NCBI RefSeq assembly: GCF_947489255.1
Contig: NZ_CANLCY010000004.1
Span: forward strand, 558,001-622,000
DNA length: 64,000 nucleotides
Direction of reading: 5' to 3'
From: an uncultured Microbacterium sp.
Lineage (GTDB): Bacteria > Actinomycetota > Actinomycetes > Actinomycetales > Microbacteriaceae
Below are positions 21,720 through 30,417 of the stretch, piece after piece. The number at the start of each line of letters is the position of its first letter. The first letter of the stretch is position 1. Made by a program: the position numbers and the translations under genes. The notes below the pieces were generated by a model. That model did not search any database. It had not been told where the DNA came from and worked only from the letters and a program-made list of their open reading frames with translations.

Positions 21720-22532
21720 TCAGTTGGACTTCGCCGTGATCCACACGGTCAGGGCGATGAGTGCCCCGATACCGAAGATCCAGATGAAGAGACCCTCGGA
21801 GACCGGACCGAGCGAGCCGAGGGCGTAGCCACCCGGGGAGTCGTTCTTCTGCAGGTACATCAGGTAGGAGATGACGTCGCGCTTGTCTTCGGGGGTGAGG
21901 TTGAGGTCGTTGAAGACCGGCATGTTCTGCGGGCCGGTGACCATCGCGGCGTACATGTTGACGGGCGTGACCGTGTGCAGGTCGGGCGCCCACTTGCCCT
22001 CGGTGAGTGCGCCACCGGCGCCGGCGACGTTGTGGCACATGGCGCAGTTGATGCGGAACAGCTCCGCACCGTGCGACAGGTCGCCCTCACCGTCGACGAG
22101 GTCGGCGGAGGGGTACTCCGGTCCGGGGGCGGCCGACTGCACGTAGGCGGCGATCGCGTTGATCTGCTCCTCGGTGAACTGCGGGGGCTTCACCGGAGCC
22201 TGCGGGCCCTGGGCCTGCAGCGGCATACGGCCGGTCGACACCTGGAAGTGCACCGACAGCTCGCCGACGCCGAAGAGCGACGGGCCCTGCTGGCTGCCCT
22301 GGAGGTCGAGACCGTGACAGGTGGCGCAGTTCGCCTGGAAGAGCTTCTGACCCTCGTCGACCGCGGTCGCCGAGTTCACCTCGCTCTCGGGGACCGTCGA
22401 CGTCGCGGCCATGGCGGCCGATGCGCCGGCGTAGACGCCTCCGGTCAGGAGGAGGCCGATGCCGATCAGCGCGGCAGCGGCCAGGGGGCTCCGGCGACCG
22501 GATGCCCGACGAGTCTTCTTCTCGCGTGCCAT
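21720..22532 (-). CDS. qcrC: Di-haem cytochrome c subunit of the bc complex
   Basis: 270-residue membrane-anchored cytochrome. A basic N-terminus and signal-like helix (about residues 17-40) lead to two cytochrome c domains with haem motifs CATCH (about residue 70) and CAMCH (about 172). A C-terminal transmembrane anchor occupies about residues 243-262. The di-haem subunit replaces a soluble cytochrome c, linking QcrA to the CuA site of CtaC. The ATG at 22532 is chosen because MAREKKTRR gives the basic signal start and GAGAG lies upstream. Confidence 0.97.
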   Translation of the reverse strand: MAREKKTRRASGRRSPLAAAALIGIGLLLTGGVYAGASAAMAATSTVPESEVNSATAVDEGQKLFQANCATCHGLDLQGSQQGPSLFGVGELSVHFQVSTGRMPLQAQGPQAPVKPPQFTEEQINAIAAYVQSAAPGPEYPSADLVDGEGDLSHGAELFRINCAMCHNVAGAGGALTEGKWAPDLHTVTPVNMYAAMVTGPQNMPVFNDLNLTPEDKRDVISYLMYLQKNDSPGGYALGSLGPVSEGLFIWIFGIGALIALTVWITAKSN

Positions 22533-22546
22533 GTGGTGCAGCTCTC

Positions 22547-23179
22547 TTACTTGAGGAAGTAGATGACGAAGAACAGGGCGATCCAGACGACGTCGACGAA
22601 GTGCCAGTAGTAGGACACGACGATCGAGGTGGTCATCTCTTTCCGACCGAAGTTCTTCACGGCGTACGCGCGACCGATGACGAGAAGGAAGGCGATCAGG
22701 CCACCCGTCACGTGCAGGGCGTGGAAGCCGGTGGTGAGGTAGAAGGCCGAGGCATAGGGGTTGGCACTGATGGGCATGCCCTCCGCCACCAGGGTCGCGT
22801 ACTCCCACACCTGACCCGACACGAAGACCGCGCCGAGGATGAAGGTGAGGTAGAACCACTCCACCATTCCCCACTTGAGGAAGCCGGTGCGCGAGCCCGT
22901 GCGGTACGGCTGGTACCGCTCCGCAGCGAAGACGCCCATCTGGCACGTGACCGAGGACAGCACGAGGATGATCGTGTTGACGGTCGCGAAGGGGACGTTG
23001 AGCAGCTGCGTCTCTTCGGCCCAGAGGGGCGCGGAGGTGCTGCGCAGGGTGAAGTAGATCGCGAACAGGCCGGCGAAGAACATGACCTCGCTGCCCAGCC
23101 ACACGATGGTGCCCACGGCGACCGGGTCGGGCCGCTTCACGGCACGCACTGCCTGGGAATACGTCGCTGAGGTCGTCAC
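22547..23179 (-). CDS. ctaE: Cytochrome c oxidase subunit III
   Basis: 210-residue membrane protein with five predicted helices, the form usual in Actinobacteria. Conserved segments include the [13 protein letters not shown] region (about residues 28-40) and the FHALHVTGG motif with the phospholipid-contact residues (about residue 147). The GTG at 23179 is preferred over longer frames because MTTSATYSQ is a typical start and a CATAAT -10 element lies 7 nt away. It leads the ctaE-qcrC-qcrA-qcrB operon and is divergent from trpD, an arrangement frequent in Actinobacteria. Confidence 0.96.
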   Translation of the reverse strand: MTTSATYSQAVRAVKRPDPVAVGTIVWLGSEVMFFAGLFAIYFTLRSTSAPLWAEETQLLNVPFATVNTIILVLSSVTCQMGVFAAERYQPYRTGSRTGFLKWGMVEWFYLTFILGAVFVSGQVWEYATLVAEGMPISANPYASAFYLTTGFHALHVTGGLIAFLLVIGRAYAVKNFGRKEMTTSIVVSYYWHFVDVVWIALFFVIYFLK

Positions 23180-23185
23180 CGTTCC

Positions 23186-23191
23186 ATTATG
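23186..23191 (-). promoter_or_regulatory. -10 element of the ctaE-qcrCAB operon
   Basis: On the minus strand CATAAT, close to the TATAAT consensus, ends 7 nt before the ctaE GTG, predicting a leaderless respiratory operon transcript. Confidence 0.55.
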
Positions 23192-23207
23192 CGCGATCCC
23201 GGGGGCT

Positions 23208-23237
23208 GATATTCCCATCCCGACCCTGCGATATTCC
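23208..23237. promoter_or_regulatory. GATATTCC direct repeats upstream of ctaE
   Basis: GATATTCC occurs at 23208-23215 and 23230-23237, spaced by 22 bp (two helical turns) and about 20-45 bp upstream of the -10 element. Candidate activator or repressor site; the regulator is unknown. Confidence 0.4.
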
Positions 23238-23351
23238 ATCGTCGAGACTTAGGGAAGCCTCAGAATCCGCAAGGAATCCCCGGTACGGACGCGGTTCCGA
23301 TCGCCCCGGCCCTCGCGCGTGAGCGCGACACGCGTGTGAAAGGATCATGGC

Positions 23352-24413
23352 ATGGCGGAACGCTTCACCTGGCCCGATCTGCTCTCCTCGCTGCTCGCGG
23401 GCACCGACCTCAGCGTGTCGGAGTCCACGTGGGCGATGCGACAGGTCATGGCGGGCGAGGCGACGCCGTCGCAGCTCGCCGGTTTCCTCATGGCTCTGCG
23501 GGCGAAGGGCGAGACGGTCGAGGAGATCGTCGGCTTCCGCGATGCGATCCTCGAGGCCGCCGTGCCGCTGCCGGTCCGCGCCGAGGTGCTCGACATCGTC
23601 GGCACCGGGGGAGACCGCTACGGCACGGTGAACGTGTCGACGATGGCCGCCGTGGTGGCGGCGGCATCCGGAGTCCCCGTCGTGAAGCACGGCAACCGCG
23701 CCGCGAGCTCGGCGTCGGGATCGAGCGACGTGCTGTCCTCGCTCGGCATCGCCTTGACCCTCACGCCCGAGAAGGTGGCCGAGACGCTCGAGCGCACCGG
23801 CATCACGTTCGCGTTCGCCTCGGCGTTCCATCCGGGGTTCCGCCACGCCGCGGCGACGCGCTCCGAGCTCGGTGTGCCCACCGTCTTCAACTTCCTGGGG
23901 CCCCTGTGCAACCCCGCCCGCGCCGAGGCCAACGCCGTGGGCGTTGCGCACCTCGATCGGGTGCCGCTGATCACGGGTGTCTTCCGCACGAGAGGTGCGA
24001 CCGCACTGGTCTTCCGCGGCGACGACGGTCTCGACGAGCTCACCACCACCGGCCACAGCCGCGTGTGGGAGATCAGCCGCGGTGACGTGCACGAGCACGA
24101 CCTCGATCCGCGGGATCTCGGCATCCCGCTGGCCGACATCGACGACCTGCTCGGCGGGTCGCCCGATCACAACGCCGAGGTGGTCCGCCGGGTGCTGGGT
24201 GGGGAGACCGGGCCCGTCCGCGACATCGTGCTGCTGAACGCCGCGGCGGGGCTGGTGTCGTTCCGGCTGTTCCAGGACGCCGCCCAGGTGCAGCGGCCGA
24301 TCCTGGAGCGCCTCGCCGAGGCGATGGCGGATGCCGCCGCCGCGATCGACGACGGACGGGCGTCGGCGAAGCTCGACGCCTGGGTGCAGACGTCGAAGGA
24401 CCTGGCGGAGTAG
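23352..24413 (+). CDS. trpD: Anthranilate phosphoribosyltransferase
   Basis: 353-residue enzyme that joins anthranilate to phosphoribosyl pyrophosphate in tryptophan biosynthesis. The PRPP-binding loop GTGGDRYGTVNVST (about residues 85-98), the KHGNRAASSASGSSD segment (about 113-127) and a two-helix N-terminal domain are typical. A GAAAGGA ribosome binding site precedes the ATG. It is divergent from ctaE and 3 bp upstream of a PHP-domain gene. No other trp genes are present, so the pathway is dispersed. Confidence 0.96.
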   Translation: MAERFTWPDLLSSLLAGTDLSVSESTWAMRQVMAGEATPSQLAGFLMALRAKGETVEEIVGFRDAILEAAVPLPVRAEVLDIVGTGGDRYGTVNVSTMAAVVAAASGVPVVKHGNRAASSASGSSDVLSSLGIALTLTPEKVAETLERTGITFAFASAFHPGFRHAAATRSELGVPTVFNFLGPLCNPARAEANAVGVAHLDRVPLITGVFRTRGATALVFRGDDGLDELTTTGHSRVWEISRGDVHEHDLDPRDLGIPLADIDDLLGGSPDHNAEVVRRVLGGETGPVRDIVLLNAAAGLVSFRLFQDAAQVQRPILERLAEAMADAAAAIDDGRASAKLDAWVQTSKDLAE

Positions 24414-24416
24414 CGC

Positions 24417-25409
24417 ATGGACCCGCTCGACGCGCTCACCGAGATCGCGTACCTGCTCGAGCGGGAGAGATCGTCGCGCTACAAGTCGAAGGCGTTCCGT
24501 GCGGCGGCCGCCGCGATCGAGGGACTGACCGACGAGCAGCTGCGCGATCCGGGGTTGCGCCGCCGCCCGGGGATCGGCGATTCCACTTTCGCCGTCATCC
24601 AGCAGGCCCTCGCAGGCCGGGTGCCCGAGCGGTTGGTCGCGCTGCGCGAGGAGGCGAAGCCGGTGGGTGGGGCGACGGTGCGCCCCCTGCTGCGCGGCGA
24701 CCTGCACAGTCACAGCGAGTGGTCGGACGGACTGACCCCGATCGACGCGATGGTGGACGCGGCCCGGGGGCTCGGGCACGAGTACCTCGCGCTCACCGAC
24801 CATTCTCCGCGGCTGACGGTGGCGAACGGGCTCTCGCCCGAGCGGTTGCGGGCGCAGATGGAGGTCGTCCGCGGATTCCGCGGCGACGGGTTCACCCTGC
24901 TGACAGGGATCGAGGTCGACATCCTCGACGACGGCGGCCTCGACCAGGAGGACGAGCTGCTGCATGCGCTCGACGTGGTCGTGGCATCCGCTCATTCCAA
25001 ACTGCGCATGGAGCGGGGGCCGATGACGAAGCGACTTGTGGCGGCGGCGCGGGATCCGCGGGTCGACGTGCTGGGGCACGTGACCGGGCGGCTCGTCGAG
25101 GGGGCGCGGGGAACGCGTCCTCCGTCGGAGTTCGACGCCGAGGCCGTGTTCGCGGCCTGCGCGCAGTCGCAGGTGGCGGTCGAGATCAACTCGCGGCCCG
25201 AGCGGCAGGATCCGCCCGACGAGCTGCTCGCTCAGGCGGTCGCGGCGGGGTGCCTGTTCTCGATCGATTCCGACGCGCATGCTCCGGGTCAGCTGTCGCT
25301 GCTCGATCACGGCGCCGCGCGCGCCGAGGCCCTCGGGGTGCCGGTCGAGCGGATCGTGACGACGTGGCCGCTTCCGCGCCTGCGGGAATGGCTCGAACGC
25401 GAGCGCTGA
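24417..25409 (+). CDS. PHP-domain hydrolase with helix-hairpin-helix N-terminus (PolX-like)
   Basis: 330-residue protein. The N-terminal 75 residues resemble the helix-hairpin-helix domain of PolX (RRPGIGDSTFAVIQQAL). A PHP metallo-hydrolase domain follows with DLHSHSEWSDG (about residue 96), LTDHSPR (about 125) and IDSDAHAPG near residue 285. This is the C-terminal half of PolX without the palm and fingers of the polymerase, so it is probably a 3'-5' exonuclease or phosphatase rather than a polymerase; substrate unknown. It starts 3 nt behind trpD and ends 2 nt from the convergent exonuclease gene. Confidence 0.85.
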   Translation: MDPLDALTEIAYLLERERSSRYKSKAFRAAAAAIEGLTDEQLRDPGLRRRPGIGDSTFAVIQQALAGRVPERLVALREEAKPVGGATVRPLLRGDLHSHSEWSDGLTPIDAMVDAARGLGHEYLALTDHSPRLTVANGLSPERLRAQMEVVRGFRGDGFTLLTGIEVDILDDGGLDQEDELLHALDVVVASAHSKLRMERGPMTKRLVAAARDPRVDVLGHVTGRLVEGARGTRPPSEFDAEAVFAACAQSQVAVEINSRPERQDPPDELLAQAVAAGCLFSIDSDAHAPGQLSLLDHGAARAEALGVPVERIVTTWPLPRLREWLERER

Positions 25410-25411
25410 GC

Positions 25412-26323
25412 TCAGCGGGGCAGAGCGGCGAGGGCGCGACTCATCGACGAGCCGAGGTTCCAGCGCTCGGCCAGGGCGGTCGCGGCATCCTCGTCGAGGG
25501 AGCCGAGCCGGTCGTCGACGGGTGCCAGCGTCAGATCGCGGGCGACGCGGACGACGGTCGGGGCGACCTCGAGGTAGTCGGCGGCGGCGGCGATCTTTGC
25601 TCGCTGCGTGGGGGTGCCCGCGGTTCCGTCGGCGACGGCGGCACGGATCGCGTCGAGGGAGCCGTGCGCCGCGAGGAGGGATGCCGCGGACTTCTCGCCG
25701 ATGCCGGCGACGCCGGGGAGGCCGTCGGAGGGGTCGCCGCGCAGCACGGCGAAGTCGGCGTACTGCGCGGCGTGCACGCCGTACCTGCCCACCACCGCGG
25801 CGTCGTCGACGATCTCGAGGTTGCTCATGCCCCGCGCCGTATAGACGACCCGGATGCCGCGGGCGTCGTCGACGAGCTGGAAGAGGTCGCGGTCGCCGGT
25901 CACGATGTCGACGGGGGCGTCGGCGCGCGTGGCGAGGGTGCCGATGACGTCATCGGCCTCGTGCTCGGCCGCGCCCACGACGGGGATGCCGAGGACGGCC
26001 AGGGCCTCCCGGATGAGCGGGATCTGGGCCTGGAGCGGATCGGGCACCTCTTCGACGTCGGGTCCCGCAGCGACGGCCTCGACGACGCGGTGCGCCTTGT
26101 AGCTCGGGAGCAGGTCGACGCGCCAGGCCGGGCGCCAGTCGTCGTCCCAGCAGGCGACGAGACGGGTGGGGCGGTAGGTGATCACGAGCTTCGCGATCAT
26201 GTCGAGCAGGCCCCGCACCGCGTTGACCGACGACCCGTCGGCCGCCTTCACCTTGTCGGGCACGCCGTAGAAGGCACGGAAGTACAGCGACGCGGTGTCG
26301 AGGAGCATGATGCGGTCGGTCAC
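25412..26323 (-). CDS. 5'-3' exonuclease (Pol I N-terminal domain-like)
   Basis: 303-residue stand-alone relative of the 5'-nuclease domain of DNA polymerase I. The catalytic acidic clusters are in order: LLDTASLYFRAFYG (about residue 7), the CWDDDWRPAWR segment with YKAHR (about 58-75), EADDVIG (about 123), TGDRDLFQL (about 142), and GDPSDGLPGVAGIGEKSA, the helix-hairpin-helix (about 195). It likely acts in primer removal or repair beside PolA. A GTG start is used; CAGGAT lies 8 nt upstream and could be a leaderless -10. Confidence 0.93.
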   Translation of the reverse strand: MTDRIMLLDTASLYFRAFYGVPDKVKAADGSSVNAVRGLLDMIAKLVITYRPTRLVACWDDDWRPAWRVDLLPSYKAHRVVEAVAAGPDVEEVPDPLQAQIPLIREALAVLGIPVVGAAEHEADDVIGTLATRADAPVDIVTGDRDLFQLVDDARGIRVVYTARGMSNLEIVDDAAVVGRYGVHAAQYADFAVLRGDPSDGLPGVAGIGEKSAASLLAAHGSLDAIRAAVADGTAGTPTQRAKIAAAADYLEVAPTVVRVARDLTLAPVDDRLGSLDEDAATALAERWNLGSSMSRALAALPR

Positions 26324-26405
26324 GGTCTCGATCCTGGCACGGGAGGCGCGCCGGGGCGATCGGCCCGGGAGTGGGCGGCGGCGGCGGAGGGCGGGCGGCG
26401 CGACC

Positions 26406-26411
26406 TAGAGT
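26406..26411 (+). promoter_or_regulatory. -10 element for the leaderless YchJ-family gene
   Basis: TAGAGT ends 7 nt before the ATG at 26418, with no ribosome binding site. Confidence 0.5.
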
Positions 26412-26417
26412 GGCGAG

Positions 26418-26816
26418 ATGTCTTTCGGGTCGGCATCCACTCGTCCGGCGGCGCAGGCGCCGTGTCCCTGCGGGGGCGGCGTGTTCGCCGACTGCTGCGC
26501 GCCGATCCTCGACGGCGCCCCCGCGCCGAGCGCCGAGCGGCTGATGCGTTCGCGCTACACCGCGTTCGCGGTCGGTGACGAGGCGCACCTCGTGCGGTCG
26601 TGGCATCCGCGGACCCGGCCCGAGCACATCGACCTCGACGACGGCACGGTCTGGACCGGCCTGGTCATCGAGGATGCCGTGGAGGACGGGGACGCCGCCG
26701 AGGTGGCGTTCCGTGCGCGATGGTGGCAGGCCGGGCAGGACGGGGAGCTGATCGAGCGGAGCCGGTTCGCGCGGCGCGGCGGGCGGTGGGTGTACGTCGA
26801 CGGCGACGTGACGTGA
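26418..26816 (+). CDS. YchJ (UPF0225) family protein
   Basis: 132-residue protein of unknown function. The N-terminus carries a SEC-C-like zinc motif CPCGGGVFADCC (about residues 15-26), then the NTF2-like middle domain that defines YchJ, with LMRSRYTAFAVGD near residue 42 and the conserved aromatic FRARWW segment near 96. The C-terminal SEC-C motif found in some members is absent. The biological role of the family is not established. Confidence 0.85.
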   Translation: MSFGSASTRPAAQAPCPCGGGVFADCCAPILDGAPAPSAERLMRSRYTAFAVGDEAHLVRSWHPRTRPEHIDLDDGTVWTGLVIEDAVEDGDAAEVAFRARWWQAGQDGELIERSRFARRGGRWVYVDGDVT

Positions 26817-26971
26817 GTGCCGCGGGCGGGGCGTCAACCCCGCGTGGGCGTGTCGGGGGTGCTGCGTAGGGTCGAGCACGAGCCCGGTCGAGACGCGGTG
26901 AGCGCGGCGCATCCCGATGCGCGTGTCTGCACGGCGAACCGGGTCGACCGACGACGTGGAAGGACAGCGAC

Positions 26972-27637
26972 ATGGAACGCATCGTGATCATCGGAGGACA
27001 CGGGAAGGTGGCGCTGCACCTGGCGCGGCTGCTCGCCGATCGCGGCGACGAGGCCACCTCCGTCATCCGCAATCCGGAACAGGCCGGCGACATCGAGCAG
27101 GCGGGTGGCACGCCCCTCGTGCTCGACGTCGAGAACGCCGACACCGACGAGATGGCCGCGGCCTTCGAGGGCGCCGACGCGGTCGTGTGGTCGGCGGGTG
27201 CCGGCGGCGGCAGCGCCGAGCGCACGTACGCCGTCGATCGCGACGCCGCGCAGCGCGCGGTCGACGCGGCCTCGAAGGCGGGGGTGCGTCGCTTCGTGAT
27301 GGTGTCGTGGATCGGCTCGACGCCCGACCACGGGATCGACCCCGACGACTCCTTCTACGCCTACGCCGACGCGAAGCTCGCCGCCGACGACCACCTGCGC
27401 GCGAGCGACCTCGACTGGACGATCCTCGGCCCGGGCACGCTCACGCTCGACCCGCCGACCGGCCGCATCACCACCGCACCGCAGGGCAAGGGCGAGGTCT
27501 CGCGCGCCGATGTGGCTGCCGTCGCCGCCGCCGTTCTCGTGCAGCCCGCGACGATCGGGCGCTTCATCCGCTTCGGCGCGGGAGACACGCTCATCGCCGA
27601 GGCGATCGTGGCCGACCACGCGGGAGGCGACCAGTGA
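26972..27637 (+). CDS. NAD(P)-binding oxidoreductase, NmrA/atypical SDR type
   Basis: 221-residue Rossmann-fold protein with the nucleotide motif GGHGKVALH near residue 7 in place of GxxGxxG, and the IGS/YADAKLAADDHLRAS active-site region near residue 130 (YxxxK shifted to YADAK). The size and motif place it with NAD(P)H-binding proteins similar to YwnB or nucleoside-diphosphate-sugar epimerases. Its stop overlaps the GTG start of the next gene, so the two are an operon. Substrate unknown. A GGAAGGAC ribosome binding site precedes the ATG. Confidence 0.85.
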   Translation: MERIVIIGGHGKVALHLARLLADRGDEATSVIRNPEQAGDIEQAGGTPLVLDVENADTDEMAAAFEGADAVVWSAGAGGGSAERTYAVDRDAAQRAVDAASKAGVRRFVMVSWIGSTPDHGIDPDDSFYAYADAKLAADDHLRASDLDWTILGPGTLTLDPPTGRITTAPQGKGEVSRADVAAVAAAVLVQPATIGRFIRFGAGDTLIAEAIVADHAGGDQ

Positions 27638-28410
27638 GCGAGGTCGCCGAGCGGGCGCAGACCCTCGTCCGGTTGCACACGGCCCCGGAGATCCTGCGCG
27701 TCGTGAACGTGTGGGACGTGGTGTCGGCCCAGGCCGTCGCGGCGTTGCCGGAGACGACGGCACTCGCGACCGCGGGTCACTCGATCGCGGCGACCTTCGG
27801 CTATGAGGACGGGGAGAACATCCCCGTCGAGCTCATGCTCGACATGGTCGGGCGCATCGTCGCCGCGGTCGACGTCCCCGTCAGCGCGGATCTCGATGCC
27901 GGTTTCGGCGACCCGGGCGAGACGACGCGTCGGGCGATCGGTGTGGGCGTGGTGGGGGCGAACGTCGAGGACCGGGTCAAGCCGCTCGCCGACGCCGTGG
28001 CCGCCGTCGAGGCGGTGATCGCCGCCGGTGAGGCCGAGGGCGTGCCCTTCGCGCTGAACGCGCGCACCGACGTGTTCCTGAAGGGCGCCGATCGGCCCCT
28101 CGACGACAAGATCGCGGATGCCGTCGAGCGCGGCCGCGCCTTCCTCGCGGCCGGAGCGACTTCGGTGTTCGTGCCCGGCAAGCTCGACGCCGACACCACC
28201 CGGCGTCTGGTGGAGGGGCTCGGAGAGCGCAAGCTGAGCGTCATCGGCGTTCCAGGAAATCTCACGGCCGCCGAGTACGAGGCATTGGGCGTGGCCCGCA
28301 TCTCCTACGGCCCGCAGACCCAGCGCGTCGCCCTGACGGCGCTCCAGGACCTCGCGATCGACCTCTACGGCGACGGGGTCATCCCGTCGACGGTCCGCGA
28401 ACTGAACTGA
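27634..28410 (+). CDS. Isocitrate lyase/PEP mutase superfamily protein
   Basis: 258-residue TIM-barrel protein of the ICL/PEPM superfamily. Conserved pieces are NVWDVVSAQ (about residue 22), the metal-site SADLDAGFGD (about 84), NVEDRVKPL (about 106) and the NARTDVFL barrel strand (about 142). The catalytic cysteine loop of true isocitrate or methylisocitrate lyases (KKCGH) is not present, so it is more likely an oxaloacetate decarboxylase or carboxyphosphonoenolpyruvate mutase-like enzyme; exact reaction unknown. The GTG start overlaps the upstream stop codon. Confidence 0.85.
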   Translation: MSEVAERAQTLVRLHTAPEILRVVNVWDVVSAQAVAALPETTALATAGHSIAATFGYEDGENIPVELMLDMVGRIVAAVDVPVSADLDAGFGDPGETTRRAIGVGVVGANVEDRVKPLADAVAAVEAVIAAGEAEGVPFALNARTDVFLKGADRPLDDKIADAVERGRAFLAAGATSVFVPGKLDADTTRRLVEGLGERKLSVIGVPGNLTAAEYEALGVARISYGPQTQRVALTALQDLAIDLYGDGVIPSTVRELN

Positions 28411-28469
28411 CCGCGATATCGGAGCCCGGAATGCCGCGACGGCGGTGTTCCGGGCTCCGTCGTATCCCG

Positions 28470-28591
28470 CGTGGCATCCGGTGGCTGCCGGCCCGCACGC
28501 GCGGCATCCCGGCCGGGAGGCGCGGCATCCCGATCCCCGACGGTTCGCACGCGCGGCATCCGATGCCCGTCCGGCTGCACGCGCGGCATCC
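28470..28591. repeat. Array of five CGYGGCATCC sites with about 30-bp period
   Basis: Copies begin at 28470, 28500, 28521, 28552 and 28582. Spacings of 30, 21, 31 and 30 bp keep them near one face of the helix. Three copies share the longer CACGCGCGGCATCC. The array fills the convergent gap between 28410 and 28621, and no other feature is seen there. Confidence 0.85.
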
Positions 28592-28620
28592 GACCGCCTC
28601 CGGTATGCGGACGCGCTGGC

Positions 28621-29268
28621 TCAGGCCTCGTCGTCGTCCTCGTCGACGACGATGACCCCGTCGGGCACCGGGTCGTTCAGCAGCGGCTCCGCGGCGAGGG
28701 TGAGGTCGATGGTCGCGCGCAGCAGTCCTCCGAGCGTCTCGGAGCGCAGGAGCTCCATCTGATCGAGCTCGCCCAGCGGAGCGATCGCCGCGACCTGCCA
28801 GGCGCGCGGGAGTGGTTCCTCCGACAGCTCGACCTCGGGGTCCCATCGCGTGCCGCCGTACTGCTGGGCGCGACCGAGCACGCGCCGCACGATCCGCTCG
28901 GCCTCCTCGAGCAGCGGCATCAGCGCGTCGTTCCACTCGAGGTCGGGGAGGGCGCGGACGTCGGCGCGCGGGTACGGCGCGTCGTCGAGCCACTCGACGA
29001 TCTCGAAGCGCTCCGTCCCCCGCGCGACGATCTGCATCTGGCCCGCCTGGGGCACGACGTGGCTGAGCTGCGCCATGGTGCCGAGGGCGAAACGCTGGTC
29101 GCCGCCCCCGGTCTCGGACCCGCGCTCGATGAGCACGACCCCGAAGGCGGGGTCGGTCTCATCCAGGAGGCGCCCGAGCATGACGAGATAGCGCTCCTCG
29201 AAGATCCGCAGAGCGAGAGGCGTGTGCGGGAAGAGGACGGCTCCGAGGGGGAACATCGCGGTACCCAT
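28621..29268 (-). CDS. LON peptidase substrate-binding domain protein
   Basis: 215-residue protein consisting of the Lon N-terminal (PUA-like) domain alone, without ATPase or protease. The MFPLGAVLFPHTPLALRIFEERY region (about residues 5-27) is the diagnostic opening, and the C-terminus is very acidic (VVDEDDDEA). Stand-alone versions are common in Actinobacteria; their role is not established. The ATG at 29268 is chosen over a TTG four codons earlier because TTGACT lies 7 nt upstream of this ATG and would serve as a -10. Confidence 0.88.
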   Translation of the reverse strand: MGTAMFPLGAVLFPHTPLALRIFEERYLVMLGRLLDETDPAFGVVLIERGSETGGGDQRFALGTMAQLSHVVPQAGQMQIVARGTERFEIVEWLDDAPYPRADVRALPDLEWNDALMPLLEEAERIVRRVLGRAQQYGGTRWDPEVELSEEPLPRAWQVAAIAPLGELDQMELLRSETLGGLLRATIDLTLAAEPLLNDPVPDGVIVVDEDDDEA

Positions 29269-29358
29269 GCGCCCAGTCAACCAGCGCGGGACGCCGGTGG
29301 GGCCCGAAGAGCCCCGATCCTCAGGGGGCTTGCGGAGAGGGCGAGGATGTCGTGCGGC

Positions 29359-30414
29359 TCAATCCTCGCGCTCGCGCAGCGTCTCGTGCACGCGGTGCAG
29401 ATCCATGAGCAGGGAGCCGACGAGCACCCAGTGCAGCGTCGACGGCGTCTGGATCTGCAGGGGGCGGGTGAGGGCGGGCTCGGTGTCGACCGCTCGCTCG
29501 GGGCCCGCGTCGAGGGCGAACGCGAGGCGCACGTCGTGGGCGGCCCGGTGCAGCTGCTCGGCGATCGCGCGGACGGCCGGCTCGTCGACGATCGAGTTCT
29601 CGTAGCCGTCGTAGACCGCGCGCGTCATCCCGACCGTCTGCGTCACCACGGGGGTGAAGCGGTCGATCAGCGCGCCCATCTGGGCGAGGTCTGCGCGATG
29701 CCTATTGCTGCGCGGGTTCAGGGCCAGGGAGTCGGCGCCGTCGCGGATCGCGTCGGCGGCGGCATCCCGGACCGGGCGCAGCAACCGCGCCTCGAGCAGG
29801 AGTCCTTCGAGGGATGCCGGGGTCTGCGGCGTCTCGAGGGCGTCGGCGAGGCGTTCGAGGGCCGCGGCGAGCTCGCGTCCGAGCACGTCGACCTTCTCGC
29901 GCGCGGCGGGGACCAGCACGGGCGGAACGAGGACGGCGTTGACGACGATGCCGATCGCGGCGCCGATGAGCGTCTCGAGGACGCGGTCGAGGGCGTAGTT
30001 CGGGGTCGCGGTGCCGAGGGCGAGGACGAGGAGAGCGCTGATGGCGATCTGATTCGTGGCGCCGGGGGAGATGCGGGCGGCCCACGCGACCGCCAGCGCC
30101 ACGCCGGCCGAGAGCAGCGCGACCCACGGCTGCGACCCGAACACCAGGCCCAGAAGAGCGGCGATGAGCACGCCGACGATGACGCCCACGCTTCTCTCGA
30201 CGGCGCGGGTGAAGGACTGGTTGATGCTGGGCTGGACGACGAGCAGCGCCGCGATCGCGGCGAAGATCGGCGGCGGACCCTGGACGAGCCAGCCCGCGAC
30301 GAGCCACGCCGCGACGATGGCGATGGCCGACTTCGTCACCTGCAGCAGGGGGACGCGCCGCGGGGCGCGGACGGTGAAGCTGTCGCGCATCGTGCGCAGG
30401 GCGGGGATGCGCAC
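29359..30414 (-). CDS. FUSC/aromatic acid exporter family membrane protein
   Basis: 351-residue integral membrane protein. Six hydrophobic segments lie within about residues 25-165, including LLVVQPSINQSFTRAVERSVG (about residues 58-78), the typical FUSC/ArAE segment, and a cytoplasmic helical domain follows (about residues 170-340). These proteins are linked to efflux of aromatic acids or fusaric acid; substrate unknown. A GTG start lies 3 nt after the stop of the HxlR regulator, so both form one operon. Confidence 0.85.
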   Translation of the reverse strand: MRIPALRTMRDSFTVRAPRRVPLLQVTKSAIAIVAAWLVAGWLVQGPPPIFAAIAALLVVQPSINQSFTRAVERSVGVIVGVLIAALLGLVFGSQPWVALLSAGVALAVAWAARISPGATNQIAISALLVLALGTATPNYALDRVLETLIGAAIGIVVNAVLVPPVLVPAAREKVDVLGRELAAALERLADALETPQTPASLEGLLLEARLLRPVRDAAADAIRDGADSLALNPRSNRHRADLAQMGALIDRFTPVVTQTVGMTRAVYDGYENSIVDEPAVRAIAEQLHRAAHDVRLAFALDAGPERAVDTEPALTRPLQIQTPSTLHWVLVGSLLMDLHRVHETLRERED

Positions 30415-30417
30415 CGG

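Noticed and set aside
27634..28410. True isocitrate or methylisocitrate lyase
   Set aside because: The catalytic KKCGH motif is absent and the protein is far shorter than isocitrate lyase.
28470..28591. Second CRISPR-like candidate
   Set aside because: The conserved core is only about 10 bp with spacings of 20-31 bp; no leader or cas genes.
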